This document shows positions 30,164 through 37,951 of a stretch of DNA of 38,382 bases, piece after piece; positions within the stretch are counted from its first letter, which is position 1, and each line of letters starts with the position of its first letter. A program made the translations under genes and the position numbers. The notes below the pieces were generated by a model. That model did not search any database. It was not told the DNA's origin and worked only from the letters and a program-made list of their open reading frames with translations. Source of the DNA: Candidatus Doudnabacteria bacterium (GTDB taxonomy: Bacteria > Patescibacteriota > JABMPQ01 > JAGQLO01); assembly GCA_020429185.1 (NCBI GenBank), contig JAGQLO010000011.1:1-38382 (forward strand), written 5' to 3'.

Positions 30164-31342
30164 CTAGGCTAGTCGTTGAGAAAGACGGTCGTGCATCAAG
30201 TTTCGCACATCGTCGTATGGAATGGCATCAATGACCGGGGATAGGTGTCCAGCGGCAATCTCACGAACGGCTTCTTCATAGCCAATTCCACGACTCTGCG
30301 CATAAAACAGGGCTTCTTGGTCAATACGTCCCGTGCTAGCTGCGTGCGAAGCAGAAACGTCATCATGTTCCACTTCCAGAATAGGAATAGGACTCATCTT
30401 TGCCTCATCAGAAAGAAGCAGGGTACGTGTCTCTTCACGCGCATCTGAGCCGGCGCCGTGTTGTGTAATACCGATTGTCTGATGTTGCACACAGTGCGCG
30501 CCTCCTTGTAGTAATCCTTTTGATGTCTGTAGTGAAGTCGTGTGAGGTGCGTCGTGCGTCACAGAAGAGTGGAGGTCCAACTGCATCGCTTCACCACCAA
30601 AGAAGGCAGCGTCTACAGAACCTTGTGCTCCAGCTTCGTGGAGTTCGACATGAGTGATATCTCGGATAAACGATCCACCAAATGATGCTGTACGAAATGC
30701 AATCTGTGCGTTGTGCGCCGCTCTTCCATATTGGAGGAGCTGAAGTGTTGTCTTTGAGCCAAGGTCAGTTGCCGTCGAAACGGATACGTGCGCGTCCTCC
30801 CGGGCAACAATCTCCAAGCCAACGCTGTGCGCCTGTTCAGCACCACCGGAAAGGCGCAGTACCAGTTCAAGCGATGAAGCAGACTCTGCAAGAACGAGTA
30901 CATGAGCAATACGACTTTCTTCGCCAAGCGGAACATCGAGAACGAGTGGGTCGGCACTTGTGTGAGAAGGGGGAACGACAACAAGAAGTCCATCGTTCCA
31001 GGTGGCCGCATGAAGCGCGACAAGCGCATCGTCAGAGACAGGAAGTTGTGACTGGAAGACAGAAGAAACCGTCGTGGCAACGGATGACTGCTCAAATTGA
31101 GTCAGCGGCAGAATGGTGACCCCAGCAGGTACTTGGAGTGTACGCATTGCAGACCGAAGTTCGCGCGGGTCGATGTCTAAGAATGCAGTGAGTTCAGGAG
31201 CCAGTCCAACACCGAGTCCATACGTAAAGGTAGGGAGATCGAGTCGTTCAAACTCTGAGAAGGCGTGAAGGCGTTTGTCACGAAGAACACGTGGTTCGTT
31301 CATGCGTTCAGAAAACACTTGTATGGTTTCGAGTGGAATCAT
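30164..31342 (-). CDS. sufD: Fe-S assembly scaffold protein SufD
   Basis: The 392-residue protein shows the SufBD beta-helix fold in the C-terminal half. It includes HQTIGITQHGAGSDAREETRTLLLSDEAKMSPIPILEVEHDDVSASHAASTGRIDQEALFYAQSRGI, with the conserved EV.HDDVSASHAA motif. It is more divergent than SufB, as usual for SufD. It pairs with SufB and SufC as the SufBC2D complex that receives sulfur and iron. It starts nine bases after sufB. Confidence 0.93.
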   Translation of the reverse strand: MIPLETIQVFSERMNEPRVLRDKRLHAFSEFERLDLPTFTYGLGVGLAPELTAFLDIDPRELRSAMRTLQVPAGVTILPLTQFEQSSVATTVSSVFQSQLPVSDDALVALHAATWNDGLLVVVPPSHTSADPLVLDVPLGEESRIAHVLVLAESASSLELVLRLSGGAEQAHSVGLEIVAREDAHVSVSTATDLGSKTTLQLLQYGRAAHNAQIAFRTASFGGSFIRDITHVELHEAGAQGSVDAAFFGGEAMQLDLHSSVTHDAPHTTSLQTSKGLLQGGAHCVQHQTIGITQHGAGSDAREETRTLLLSDEAKMSPIPILEVEHDDVSASHAASTGRIDQEALFYAQSRGIGYEEAVREIAAGHLSPVIDAIPYDDVRNLMHDRLSQRLA

Positions 31343-31351
31343 GAATGCATT

Positions 31352-32779
31352 CTACCCAATACTGCCTTCCATCTCGAGCTCAATGAGCTTGTTGAGCTCG
31401 ACGGCATACTCAAGTGGAAGTGTTTTGACGATCGGTTCAATAAATCCAGCCACCACAAGACGCTTTGCATCGTCCTCACTCAGTCCGCGACTCATAAGAT
31501 AGAAGATCTCTGCTTCGCCAATACGACCAACGGTTGCTTCATGTGTCAGCTCGGTGTTGTCGGCGTCGATCTTCATGTAGGGGTATGTGTTCGATGTGGA
31601 CTCCGCGTCAATCAACAGAGCGTCGCATTGCACCGTAGATGTAGAGCCGGTCGCCGCAGGCGTCATGCGTACCAGTCCTCGGTAACTAGAGATGCCGCCG
31701 TCTCGAGAAATCGACTTCGACACAATCGTCGACTTGGTGTTTGGGGCTGCGTGAATAGCCTTCGCGCCAGTGTCTTGGTTTTGACCAGCACCAGCAAACG
31801 CAACACCAAGACTATGTGAAACGGCATGCTCACCACGTAGCACGCTTGATGGGTAGAGCATGGTTACACCACTTCCCATGTTTCCATTAACCCATTCCAT
31901 GGTGGCGTTCTTGTCGACGAGCGCACGTTTGGTGTTGAGGTTGTACGTGTTCTTACTCCAGTTTTCTACAGATGAGTATTTTACGCGGGCACCTTCGTGC
32001 ACAAAAATCTCGACACCTCCAGCGTGTAATGCGTTCTTGGCGAACTTCGGAGCAGAGCATCCCTCGATGTACTGCAGCTCAGACCCTTCGTCGGCAATAA
32101 TCAATGTATGTTCAAACTGCCCACCACCTTGGGTGTTCATACGGAAGTAGGCCTGCATGGGAATATCAACTGTCACGCCTTTTGGAACATAAATGAACGT
32201 TCCGCCTGACCAGACAGCGGCATGGAGGCTAGCGAACAAATGATCGTTTGGAGGAATGCAGGTAAGGAAGTACTTCTGTACGAGCTCCGGATACTTCTGC
32301 ACGGCCACGTCCATATTTTCGAAGATCACCCCTTTCTCTTTCCATTCCTGCTTCAGGTTGTGATACACGACGTCTGAATCGTACTGCGCGCCTGCTCCAG
32401 CAAGCATCTCTTTCTCCGCTTCCGGGATGCCAAGTTTGTCGAATGTTTCTCGAATTTCCGGCGGAACATCTTCCCAATCAGTCGATTCTTCAGCATCCGG
32501 ACGAACGAAGTAAGTAATCTCATCCAAGTTCAAATCTGAAAGGTCTGGACCCCAAGAGGGGAGCTTGCCGTTTTGAAAAAAGGCTAGGCCTTGAAGTCGC
32601 TTTTCGAGCATCCAGTCAGGTTCGCTTTTCTGAGCTGAAATCTCGCGCACCAGCTCTTCTGTCAGACCTTCGGGTGCCACAAACTTACTTGTGTGGTTGT
32701 CGGCCGCATCGTAGGTGCCGCGCTCAATTTGGAGCGCACCATTAAACGCGGTGCGCTGTTTAGAAGTAGGGCGAGACAT
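31352..32779 (-). CDS. sufB: Fe-S assembly scaffold protein SufB
   Basis: 475 residues with the family hallmarks YSSVENWSKNTYNLNTKRALV, GGVEIFVHEGARV and the C-terminal ANTYPYMKIDADNTELTHEATVGRIGEAEIFYLMSRGLSEDDA. SufB is the main scaffold on which [4Fe-4S] clusters form. Its ATG overlaps the TAA of the fur gene (TAATG), giving translational coupling to the regulator. Confidence 0.96.
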   Translation of the reverse strand: MSRPTSKQRTAFNGALQIERGTYDAADNHTSKFVAPEGLTEELVREISAQKSEPDWMLEKRLQGLAFFQNGKLPSWGPDLSDLNLDEITYFVRPDAEESTDWEDVPPEIRETFDKLGIPEAEKEMLAGAGAQYDSDVVYHNLKQEWKEKGVIFENMDVAVQKYPELVQKYFLTCIPPNDHLFASLHAAVWSGGTFIYVPKGVTVDIPMQAYFRMNTQGGGQFEHTLIIADEGSELQYIEGCSAPKFAKNALHAGGVEIFVHEGARVKYSSVENWSKNTYNLNTKRALVDKNATMEWVNGNMGSGVTMLYPSSVLRGEHAVSHSLGVAFAGAGQNQDTGAKAIHAAPNTKSTIVSKSISRDGGISSYRGLVRMTPAATGSTSTVQCDALLIDAESTSNTYPYMKIDADNTELTHEATVGRIGEAEIFYLMSRGLSEDDAKRLVVAGFIEPIVKTLPLEYAVELNKLIELEMEGSIG

Positions 32780-33264
32780 TACGCTTCAATTTTACAAGCG
32801 ATTTCTTTAGTCTCTGCTTCGCTGATCACATTTGAGCAGAGTGAAGGACAAGAAGCACATCCAGAAGCGGCCATTTCCGTGTGTTCGGTGGAGCAGGCGG
32901 CACATGTTCCCTCGACGAGCAATGAAACACGCTCCGCAACAAATCCAGATGTCGTGCGCAGTGTTTCCTGTGAGGGAGTAGGAAGCGCGTCTGCGTCAAC
33001 GGCAATAAGGCGCTCGCACACATGACAGTAAAAATGGCTGTGTTGGTCTGCTGTGTGTTCAAAAAAGGTTTTTCCACCAACAGAAACACGAGACACGACG
33101 CGCTCTTCTTCCAATACATTCAGGTTTCGGTACAACGTCGCGGCGTTCACGGTAGGGATAACCTCCTTAACACAAAGCAAAAGCTCATCACCAGTGAGGT
33201 GAATACGCGTGTCTTCTAAGACAGACTGAATAGCCTGTCGCTGCTTCGTGCTGCGACGATTCAT
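32779..33264 (-). CDS. Fur-family metalloregulator, first gene of the suf operon
   Basis: Start at 33264 gives 161 residues, MNRRSTKQRQAIQSVLEDTRIHLTGDELLLCVKEV, followed by the winged-helix recognition segment VNAATLYRNLNVLEEERVVSRV. Metal sites are HSHFYCHVCERLIAVD (regulatory plus structural zinc) and EGTCAACSTEH, with further Cys in a long C-terminal tail (SGCASCPSLCSNV) that is unusual. The longer frame to 33339 is promoter. It overlaps sufB by one base. A palindromic operator covers the -10 region, suggesting autoregulation by iron or peroxide. Whether it is Fur, PerR or Zur cannot be decided by sequence alone. Confidence 0.9.
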   Translation of the reverse strand: MNRRSTKQRQAIQSVLEDTRIHLTGDELLLCVKEVIPTVNAATLYRNLNVLEEERVVSRVSVGGKTFFEHTADQHSHFYCHVCERLIAVDADALPTPSQETLRTTSGFVAERVSLLVEGTCAACSTEHTEMAASGCASCPSLCSNVISEAETKEIACKIEA

Positions 33265-33269
33265 ATTGA

Positions 33270-33306
33270 TATCGAGAATTGTTATCGATAAAGAAGGAAA
33301 TGTCAA
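33270..33306 (-). promoter_or_regulatory. Promoter and candidate Fur operator of the fur-suf operon
   Basis: On the minus strand, TTGACA (plus 33301-33306) is 16-17 bases from the -10 TAACAA(T). The inverted repeat TATCGA-N9-TCGATA (33270-33290) overlaps the -10, the position expected for a Fur-type repressor site. Confidence 0.6.
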
Positions 33307-33367
33307 TGGTAAAGGCAGGGTGCAAAAAAAGTTTGACAAAAACTAAAAAAAGTGTCACTTTATACGG

Positions 33368-33411
33368 CTAAACAGGGGGTACTCCAGGTAGTAAACGGGG
33401 GATCTGTTTAG
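33368..33411 (+). promoter_or_regulatory. Long-arm inverted repeat before the lipoprotein gene
   Basis: CTAAACAG (33368-33375) pairs with CTGTTTAG (33404-33411) around 28 bases rich in G. TTGACA at 33333-33338 may be the -35 of this gene; the -10 is unclear (TTTATA at about 33359 is too far by 2-3 bases). Confidence 0.4.
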
Positions 33412-33440
33412 TTGTTCATTCATACAAGGCGGAAATGATC

Positions 33441-34727
33441 ATGCAGCGAACAGCGTTCGCGTGTTTCTGTTTCATGCTTGAAGTGGTTAGCGTTGGGTGT
33501 GGAGACGAGGGCCTCCCGCTAGTCGCTGACCCACGCGAGGATGCGGGCCCGCCGCTCGTCGAGGTGCTCGACACCTACGAGCGGTCGCTGAGTCAGATCG
33601 ACGCCGTGTCGAATGCTGACCCGGCGATGTATGTGGTCGGCGTGAGCAAAGAAGGAGAAATCGAAGGAGTACGGTTCCAAAGTCAACTCGTTGACGACCG
33701 GGATCAGTACTTCAACGAAGCCTTCCTGAGCTCAGGGCGGGCAAAGGCTCCTGCTCTGTTCGGGGCACGTCCGAGTGTCACGTGTGGGCGTGAGGGGCCG
33801 ATCGTGGCCTGGGCAGGGCCAAGTCCAAACGGGGTGTATTCCGACGATTCGGGCGAGCCGATGCGTGTCGGTGTTGTCTGGCAGTTGTTCCAAGGAGTGA
33901 GAACGCTCGCTCAGTACAACGGAGCCTCGCTTTCCCGGATCTACGGACCACAAGGGCTTGAGGTTCCGGAGTACGCACCTGTCACAATGTTTCGATTTGT
34001 CGAGCCAGAGCCTCAAGATGTGTTTGGCGAGCCAAGGCTTGTCATGGGGGTCGCTGATTGGATGTTGCGTTGGGCTGGGCAGGCTCCCATCGTAGGGCCT
34101 GGTGAACAGTTCGAACGCACACCAAATCGAACGATCGAGTACTACGTTGCGTCAAACGGTGGCAACGGGGAACGTATTGAGGCATGGAACGAAACGGATC
34201 TCCCGGAGGCGGGCGGTCCGATGTTTCCGCGTTACCCATTTCTGGTGCTGCGAATCGATGGTGGTGAGCGGATACAGCTTCTGCCGCCGGATTCGAACGG
34301 GCCCCAGCAGGCTGCCTACATGTATCCGAAACTTGTGTCGACTGACGACGACGTCGTGATCGGCGTGAGTCGGTTGAATCGAGAACAGGATGGCATGCAA
34401 GCACAAGTTGCACTGCTGAGCACGTTGCGGTTCCACGAAGTTGTGGAAGACGCTGGGGCGGAACAGTCGCGCGTTCTCGGGCTTCGAGTCTGGGAGGACG
34501 ATGTCTACGTGCTCGTCTCGGAGTTCGTTCGACAGGACGAGGTTTCCGGTCGCGATCGCATCGGGCTGTACCGCATGCGGCGCCCTGATTCGTTCGAGCG
34601 AATCGTAACGATCAGTGAAGACGCAATCGACGCCGCCTTCGTGCGAGAATCGCCTCATGCATTCCTCATCGTCGTGAGTGATGTAGAGGGGACGCACGCA
34701 CTGCGCATCAATCTGCCTGCGCTGTAA
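33441..34727 (+). CDS. Exported protein of unknown function, probable lipoprotein
   Basis: ATG at 33441 (ATG 33435 is an alternative) has an SD-like GGCGGA seven bases upstream and gives 428 residues. Residues 1-20 (MQRTAFACFCFMLEVVSVGC) are a short hydrophobic signal ending in a Cys followed by GDEG, fitting a lipoprotein although the -3 residue (S) is not ideal. The mature part is rich in strands and Asp/Glu. It contains several repeats of short hydrophobic-strand units with a WED or W-G-D turn (GLRVWEDDVYVLVSEFVRQD, YRMRRPDSFERIVTISEDAIDAAFVRE), suggesting a beta-propeller-like fold. No family recognised. The gene is GC-rich in appearance and single. Confidence 0.7.
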   Translation: MQRTAFACFCFMLEVVSVGCGDEGLPLVADPREDAGPPLVEVLDTYERSLSQIDAVSNADPAMYVVGVSKEGEIEGVRFQSQLVDDRDQYFNEAFLSSGRAKAPALFGARPSVTCGREGPIVAWAGPSPNGVYSDDSGEPMRVGVVWQLFQGVRTLAQYNGASLSRIYGPQGLEVPEYAPVTMFRFVEPEPQDVFGEPRLVMGVADWMLRWAGQAPIVGPGEQFERTPNRTIEYYVASNGGNGERIEAWNETDLPEAGGPMFPRYPFLVLRIDGGERIQLLPPDSNGPQQAAYMYPKLVSTDDDVVIGVSRLNREQDGMQAQVALLSTLRFHEVVEDAGAEQSRVLGLRVWEDDVYVLVSEFVRQDEVSGRDRIGLYRMRRPDSFERIVTISEDAIDAAFVRESPHAFLIVVSDVEGTHALRINLPAL

Positions 34728-34731
34728 TCTC

Positions 34732-34759
34732 GCCACCCTTTGGCTCGGGGTGGCATTTT
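34732..34759 (+). terminator. Terminator of the lipoprotein gene
   Basis: GCCACCC and GGGTGGC form a perfect 7-bp stem around TTTGGCTCG, followed by ATTTTT. It lies four bases after the stop. Confidence 0.85.
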
Positions 34760-34775
34760 TCTTTGTTCAAAATTT

Positions 34776-34784
34776 TGCTAGGCT
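34776..34784 (+). promoter_or_regulatory. Candidate extended -10 before the exonuclease gene
   Basis: TGCTAGGCT has the TGn + TAGGCT layout and lies 31 bases before the ATG at 34816; compare TGCTAGCAT before the hemerythrin gene. Confidence 0.4.
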
Positions 34785-34815
34785 CTTCTTTGTATTACTC
34801 ACTAGATTTCCCGGC

Positions 34816-35394
34816 ATGGAAACAAACGCTGTTGTGCTCGACATCGAGACGCAAAATACCTTTCAAGAAGTTGGTGCCTACGAACCTTCCAAGCTCGATG
34901 TGTCGCTTGTAGGGATCTACCGCTACGAAACAGACGCGTACGAGGTCTACATGGAAGACCAGCTTCAGGACATGTTTAAGATGCTTGAAAACTCCGGTCC
35001 GATTATTGGATACAACTCGATTAGTTTCGACATGGGTTGTTTGAATAAGTACTACTCAGGCGATCTGTTGAAGCTGCCACAAATTGACCTCATGGTTCAG
35101 ATTCAGGAAGTGGCAGGGTTTCGACCAAAGCTTGATCATGTAGCGCACTCAACTCTTGGAATTGGAAAGTCAGGTGACGGACTCGACGCGGTTCGTTACT
35201 GGAAGAACGGACAAATCGATGAGTTGAAGAAGTACTGTCTCGACGATGTGAAGGTCACAAAAGAACTCTATGAATTCGGGGTAAACAACGGATTCGTAAA
35301 GGTGGCAAACAAGATGGGACAGGAGATGGAAGTAAAGGTGTCGTTTGAATCTGAGAAGCAGGACACAAGTGTGCCGCTAACATTGGGACTCTAA
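34816..35394 (+). CDS. RNase H-fold 3'-5' exonuclease (YprB-like)
   Basis: ATG at 34816 gives 192 residues; the longer frame to 34750 reads through a terminator and promoter. DEDD-type residues are present: D/E in AVVLDIETQNTF (Exo I), the N/D in IIGYNSISFDMGCL (Exo II) and the last D in KKYCLDDVKVTKELYEF (Exo III). This is the YprB/RNase H-like nuclease fold that trims DNA or RNA ends; the substrate is unknown. The downstream oxidoreductase ATG overlaps its stop (TAATG). Confidence 0.82.
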   Translation: METNAVVLDIETQNTFQEVGAYEPSKLDVSLVGIYRYETDAYEVYMEDQLQDMFKMLENSGPIIGYNSISFDMGCLNKYYSGDLLKLPQIDLMVQIQEVAGFRPKLDHVAHSTLGIGKSGDGLDAVRYWKNGQIDELKKYCLDDVKVTKELYEFGVNNGFVKVANKMGQEMEVKVSFESEKQDTSVPLTLGL

Positions 35395-36098
35395 TGCAGA
35401 TTCATCAAGTTCGCGCGAAGCTTTCTTATAAGGAGAAGGTCGGGCCCGACATTCGTATCTATCGATTTGTGCCGGTAGGGGGCGACAGGTTTCCGTTCGA
35501 GTTTCAGGCGGGACAGTTTTTACAAATCGACGCGACGTGTGGCGAAGATAAGACCGCACGCCGGGCCTTTTCGATTTCGAGCTCGCCTGCAGTAACTGAG
35601 TACGTCGAGTTTGTTGTGCGGGCAGTGCCAAATGGTGTGTGTAGTGGCGTACTCGAGACGGCGGAAGAGGGGCTTGAGGTGGATCTCCATGGTCCGTTCG
35701 GTCGGTTTACCCTCCAAGAAACAGATCGAGATAAGGCATTTATTGCAGCGGGTACAGGCATTGGTCCGATTGCATCAATGATTCGCACGCTTAAAGCACA
35801 CAACAGCGATGCATCTCAGACACTACTGTATGGGGTGCGCCATCATGTTGACCGTGCCTACACGGAAGAGCTGAAGGCTTGGGCAGGGGAGGAGCAACAC
35901 ACGTACGTGCCATTTGTCTCACAGGATGAACCGGAAGCAGGAGAGGAAAAGGGTCATGTCACGAACGGCCTCAATCGATTTCAAGACGACGTGGACACAA
36001 CGGACTTCTACATCTGTGGTCCACCAGAAATGGTGAAAGAAACGAAGGCAAAACTCCAAGAAATGGGAGCGGAACATATTTTGATCGAAGCCTACTAG
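35394..36098 (+). CDS. FAD/NAD(P)H oxidoreductase, ferredoxin-reductase type
   Basis: 234 residues with the FNR layout. The FAD domain carries FQAGQFLQIDA and RRAFSISSSPA (the RxFS flavin motif) and GVCSGVLE. The NAD(P) domain carries AFIAAGTGIGPIASMIR and the C-terminal FYICGPPEMVKETKAKLQEMG. The protein moves electrons between NAD(P)H and a partner such as ferredoxin, a flavoprotein or an oxygenase. No [2Fe-2S] domain is fused. Its ATG overlaps the exonuclease stop by one base. A terminator follows. Confidence 0.9.
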   Translation: MQIHQVRAKLSYKEKVGPDIRIYRFVPVGGDRFPFEFQAGQFLQIDATCGEDKTARRAFSISSSPAVTEYVEFVVRAVPNGVCSGVLETAEEGLEVDLHGPFGRFTLQETDRDKAFIAAGTGIGPIASMIRTLKAHNSDASQTLLYGVRHHVDRAYTEELKAWAGEEQHTYVPFVSQDEPEAGEEKGHVTNGLNRFQDDVDTTDFYICGPPEMVKETKAKLQEMGAEHILIEAY

Positions 36099-36119
36099 CT
36101 GCTCTCCAACACGATCGCA

Positions 36120-36145
36120 GGGCACCGCCTTGTGCGGTGTTTTGT
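36120..36145 (+). terminator. Terminator of the exonuclease-reductase operon
   Basis: GCACCGC and GCGGTG(T) pair around CTTGT, followed by TTTTG. It lies 22 bases after the stop. Confidence 0.8.
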
Positions 36146-36151
36146 GATGCT

Positions 36152-36180
36152 TTGACTGACACAATATATTGTGTCATAAA
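36152..36180 (+). promoter_or_regulatory. Promoter with a perfect 20-bp operator in the spacer
   Basis: TTGACT (36152-36157), 17 bases, then CATAAA (36175-36180). The spacer is almost wholly a perfect palindrome, half-site TGACACAATA followed by its complement TATTGTGTCA (36157-36176). A dimeric repressor bound here would block RNA polymerase. Confidence 0.7.
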
Positions 36181-36217
36181 GAAATGCCCTGTCTGGGCCG
36201 ATTAGGAAGGAACAATC

Positions 36218-36787
36218 ATGCGCATTGCGCTATTTGGGGTCCTCGTCAGTTTTGTGGTGGCGTGTGACGATGGGTCGGCAAGAATCGACTCGGGGTCAGG
36301 TGTGACCACATGCGAAGTCCCTGGAATCGCAGAGGGTGGCGAGGCGCTCCGCGAAGGGGAAGAGTACCCCGTACCACCCGTCTTCGTGGTCGTGCTCTCC
36401 GGGAGTGTGGGCATCGGGGCAGTCCGACTCGACGATCGGGAGGAGCTGCCTCTCTATGCGGTGTCGACTGAAGAAGAGCGACTGCTCGGAGGCGAAGCGG
36501 TGGAAGTCCGTCCGGTCTGTGGACATGAGGACATGCAGATCGACATCGTGCCTTCACGCGAGTCGCGTGTCGAGCTGCGCGTGCCCGACCAGGTGGCCGA
36601 GTTCGGTGGCAGCTTCTCCGCTGATTGGGCGATCAGTGTGTGTCGATCCGGTGAGGGCTGTCTCGAAACAGAACAGACCCAACAGGGTCTGCTTGTCGGT
36701 CGGCGAGCGATCGTCATGACGATTCCGGCGGATGTCGAGCGCGTTCAGATCGCCGTAAGGCCGGAGCTGATTCCGCTCCGAAAGTAG
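36218..36787 (+). CDS. Small probable lipoprotein of unknown function
   Basis: ATG at 36218 lies seven bases after a strong SD (AGGAAGGAACAATC) and gives 189 residues. The N-terminus MRIALFGVLVSFVVAC fits a lipoprotein signal, with the lipid-accepting C16 after VVA and Asp-Asp next. Three further Cys (CEVPGIAEGG, VCGHEDMQI, CRSGEGCLE) suggest disulfides outside the cytoplasm. The rest is Val/Glu-rich and probably beta-sheet. No family recognised. The palindrome in the promoter implies tight control. GC-rich in appearance, single, with its own terminator. Confidence 0.7.
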   Translation: MRIALFGVLVSFVVACDDGSARIDSGSGVTTCEVPGIAEGGEALREGEEYPVPPVFVVVLSGSVGIGAVRLDDREELPLYAVSTEEERLLGGEAVEVRPVCGHEDMQIDIVPSRESRVELRVPDQVAEFGGSFSADWAISVCRSGEGCLETEQTQQGLLVGRRAIVMTIPADVERVQIAVRPELIPLRK

Positions 36788-36816
36788 TCTTGAACCTTAA
36801 GTAGATTTCGAATGTT

Positions 36817-36850
36817 CCTACCTCTGTCGCAACAGTAAGGTAGGTTTTTT
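36817..36850 (+). terminator. Terminator of the small lipoprotein gene
   Basis: CCTACCTCTGT and ACAGTAAGGTAGG pair (with TA bulge) around CGCA, followed by TTTTTTCTTTTT. It converges with trxB. Confidence 0.9.
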
Positions 36851-36872
36851 CTTTTTGTTTTGGAGTAATGGG

Positions 36873-37829
36873 CTATTCCAAAGAGCTTAGGTAGCGCTCT
36901 GCATCGAGTGCAGCCATACAGCCTTCGCCGGCGGCGGTGATAGCTTGGCGATATTTGTAGTCGTTGATATCGCCGGCGACGTACACACCCTTCTTATTTG
37001 TCTCCATCGAGTTCGATTGGTCGACTGGGTGAATGTATCCCTTTTCATCAATCTCAACTCCAGAACCTACGAAGGCATCCGAGTTAGGCTTGTGGCCAAT
37101 CGCGATGAACGCGCCTTGAATTGCAAGTTCCTGTGTTTCACCCGTTTGATTGTTTTTCACACGAACGCCAGAGAGGAGATCGTCTCCAAGAAATTCATCA
37201 GCTTCCGTGTTGAACAAAAACGTGACGTTCTTCATGCCAAGGGCGCGCTTTTGCATCACCTTACTTGCCTTCATGCTTTCTTGATCACCTCGAACAAGAA
37301 CCGTGACCGAGTTACAGAGCTTGGAGAGGAAGACCGTCTCTTCCATGGCAACATCCCCAGCGCCGACCACAATTACGTCCTTACCTTTGAAGAAGTACCC
37401 GTCACAGGTTGCACAGGCAGAAATCCCTTTTCCACGGAACGTAGTTTCGGACTCAAGACCGAGATACTTGGCCGAAGCGCCAGTGGCAATGATTACGGTC
37501 CGTGCTTTTACTTCGGTGCTCTCATCAACAGTGAGAACGTGTGGTGTTGTTTCTGGATCGTCAGAAAACACACAAGAGGTAACCATACCGGTCATGTATT
37601 CGGTTCCGAAGCGTGCAGCTTGCCTCTTCATTTCTTCCATAAGTTCTGGGCCCTGAATGCCTTCTGCAAATCCGGCGTAGTTTTCTACCTCTGTAGTTGT
37701 TGTGAGTTGACCTCCTACTTCTGGTCCAGAAATGAGGAGTGTATTGATTTCCGCGCGAGAGGTATAAATTGCAGCGCTGTATCCTGAAGGGCCAGATCCG
37801 ATAATGACGAGATCGCGTACGTCTTCCAT
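36873..37829 (-). CDS. trxB: Thioredoxin reductase
   Basis: 318 residues, flavoprotein. FAD site GSGPSGYSAAIYTSRA (~11-26), redox-active pair C139-A-T-C142 in ACATCDGYFF, NADPH site VGAGDVAMEE (~155-164) and second FAD motif GVYVAGDIND. It reduces thioredoxin with NADPH and so could feed the 2-Cys peroxiredoxin at 26064. Normal length. A good -10 is 28 bases upstream on the minus strand. It is divergent from the polyprenyl synthase gene. Confidence 0.96.
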   Translation of the reverse strand: MEDVRDLVIIGSGPSGYSAAIYTSRAEINTLLISGPEVGGQLTTTTEVENYAGFAEGIQGPELMEEMKRQAARFGTEYMTGMVTSCVFSDDPETTPHVLTVDESTEVKARTVIIATGASAKYLGLESETTFRGKGISACATCDGYFFKGKDVIVVGAGDVAMEETVFLSKLCNSVTVLVRGDQESMKASKVMQKRALGMKNVTFLFNTEADEFLGDDLLSGVRVKNNQTGETQELAIQGAFIAIGHKPNSDAFVGSGVEIDEKGYIHPVDQSNSMETNKKGVYVAGDINDYKYRQAITAAGEGCMAALDAERYLSSLE

Positions 37830-37856
37830 ACGATGAGTTCAAAAAATGTTAAGTAG

Positions 37857-37862
37857 ACTATA
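37857..37862 (-). promoter_or_regulatory. -10 box of trxB
   Basis: TATAGT on the minus strand (plus 37857-37862) predicts a short leader of about 20 bases before the ATG at 37829. No strong -35 is seen. The overlapping plus-strand TATACA could serve the divergent gene. Confidence 0.45.
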
Positions 37863-37951
37863 CATCATGCAGACGCAACCGAATAGTGCTAGCGCGCCTA
37901 CGACGCCGATGGTAGCATGTCACTCTGTTGAACTGCTATTGAAGAATGTGT

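Noticed and set aside
36945-37787. 280-codon plus-strand frame opposite trxB
   Set aside because: trxB has all its motifs on the minus strand; the opposite frame has no recognisable features.
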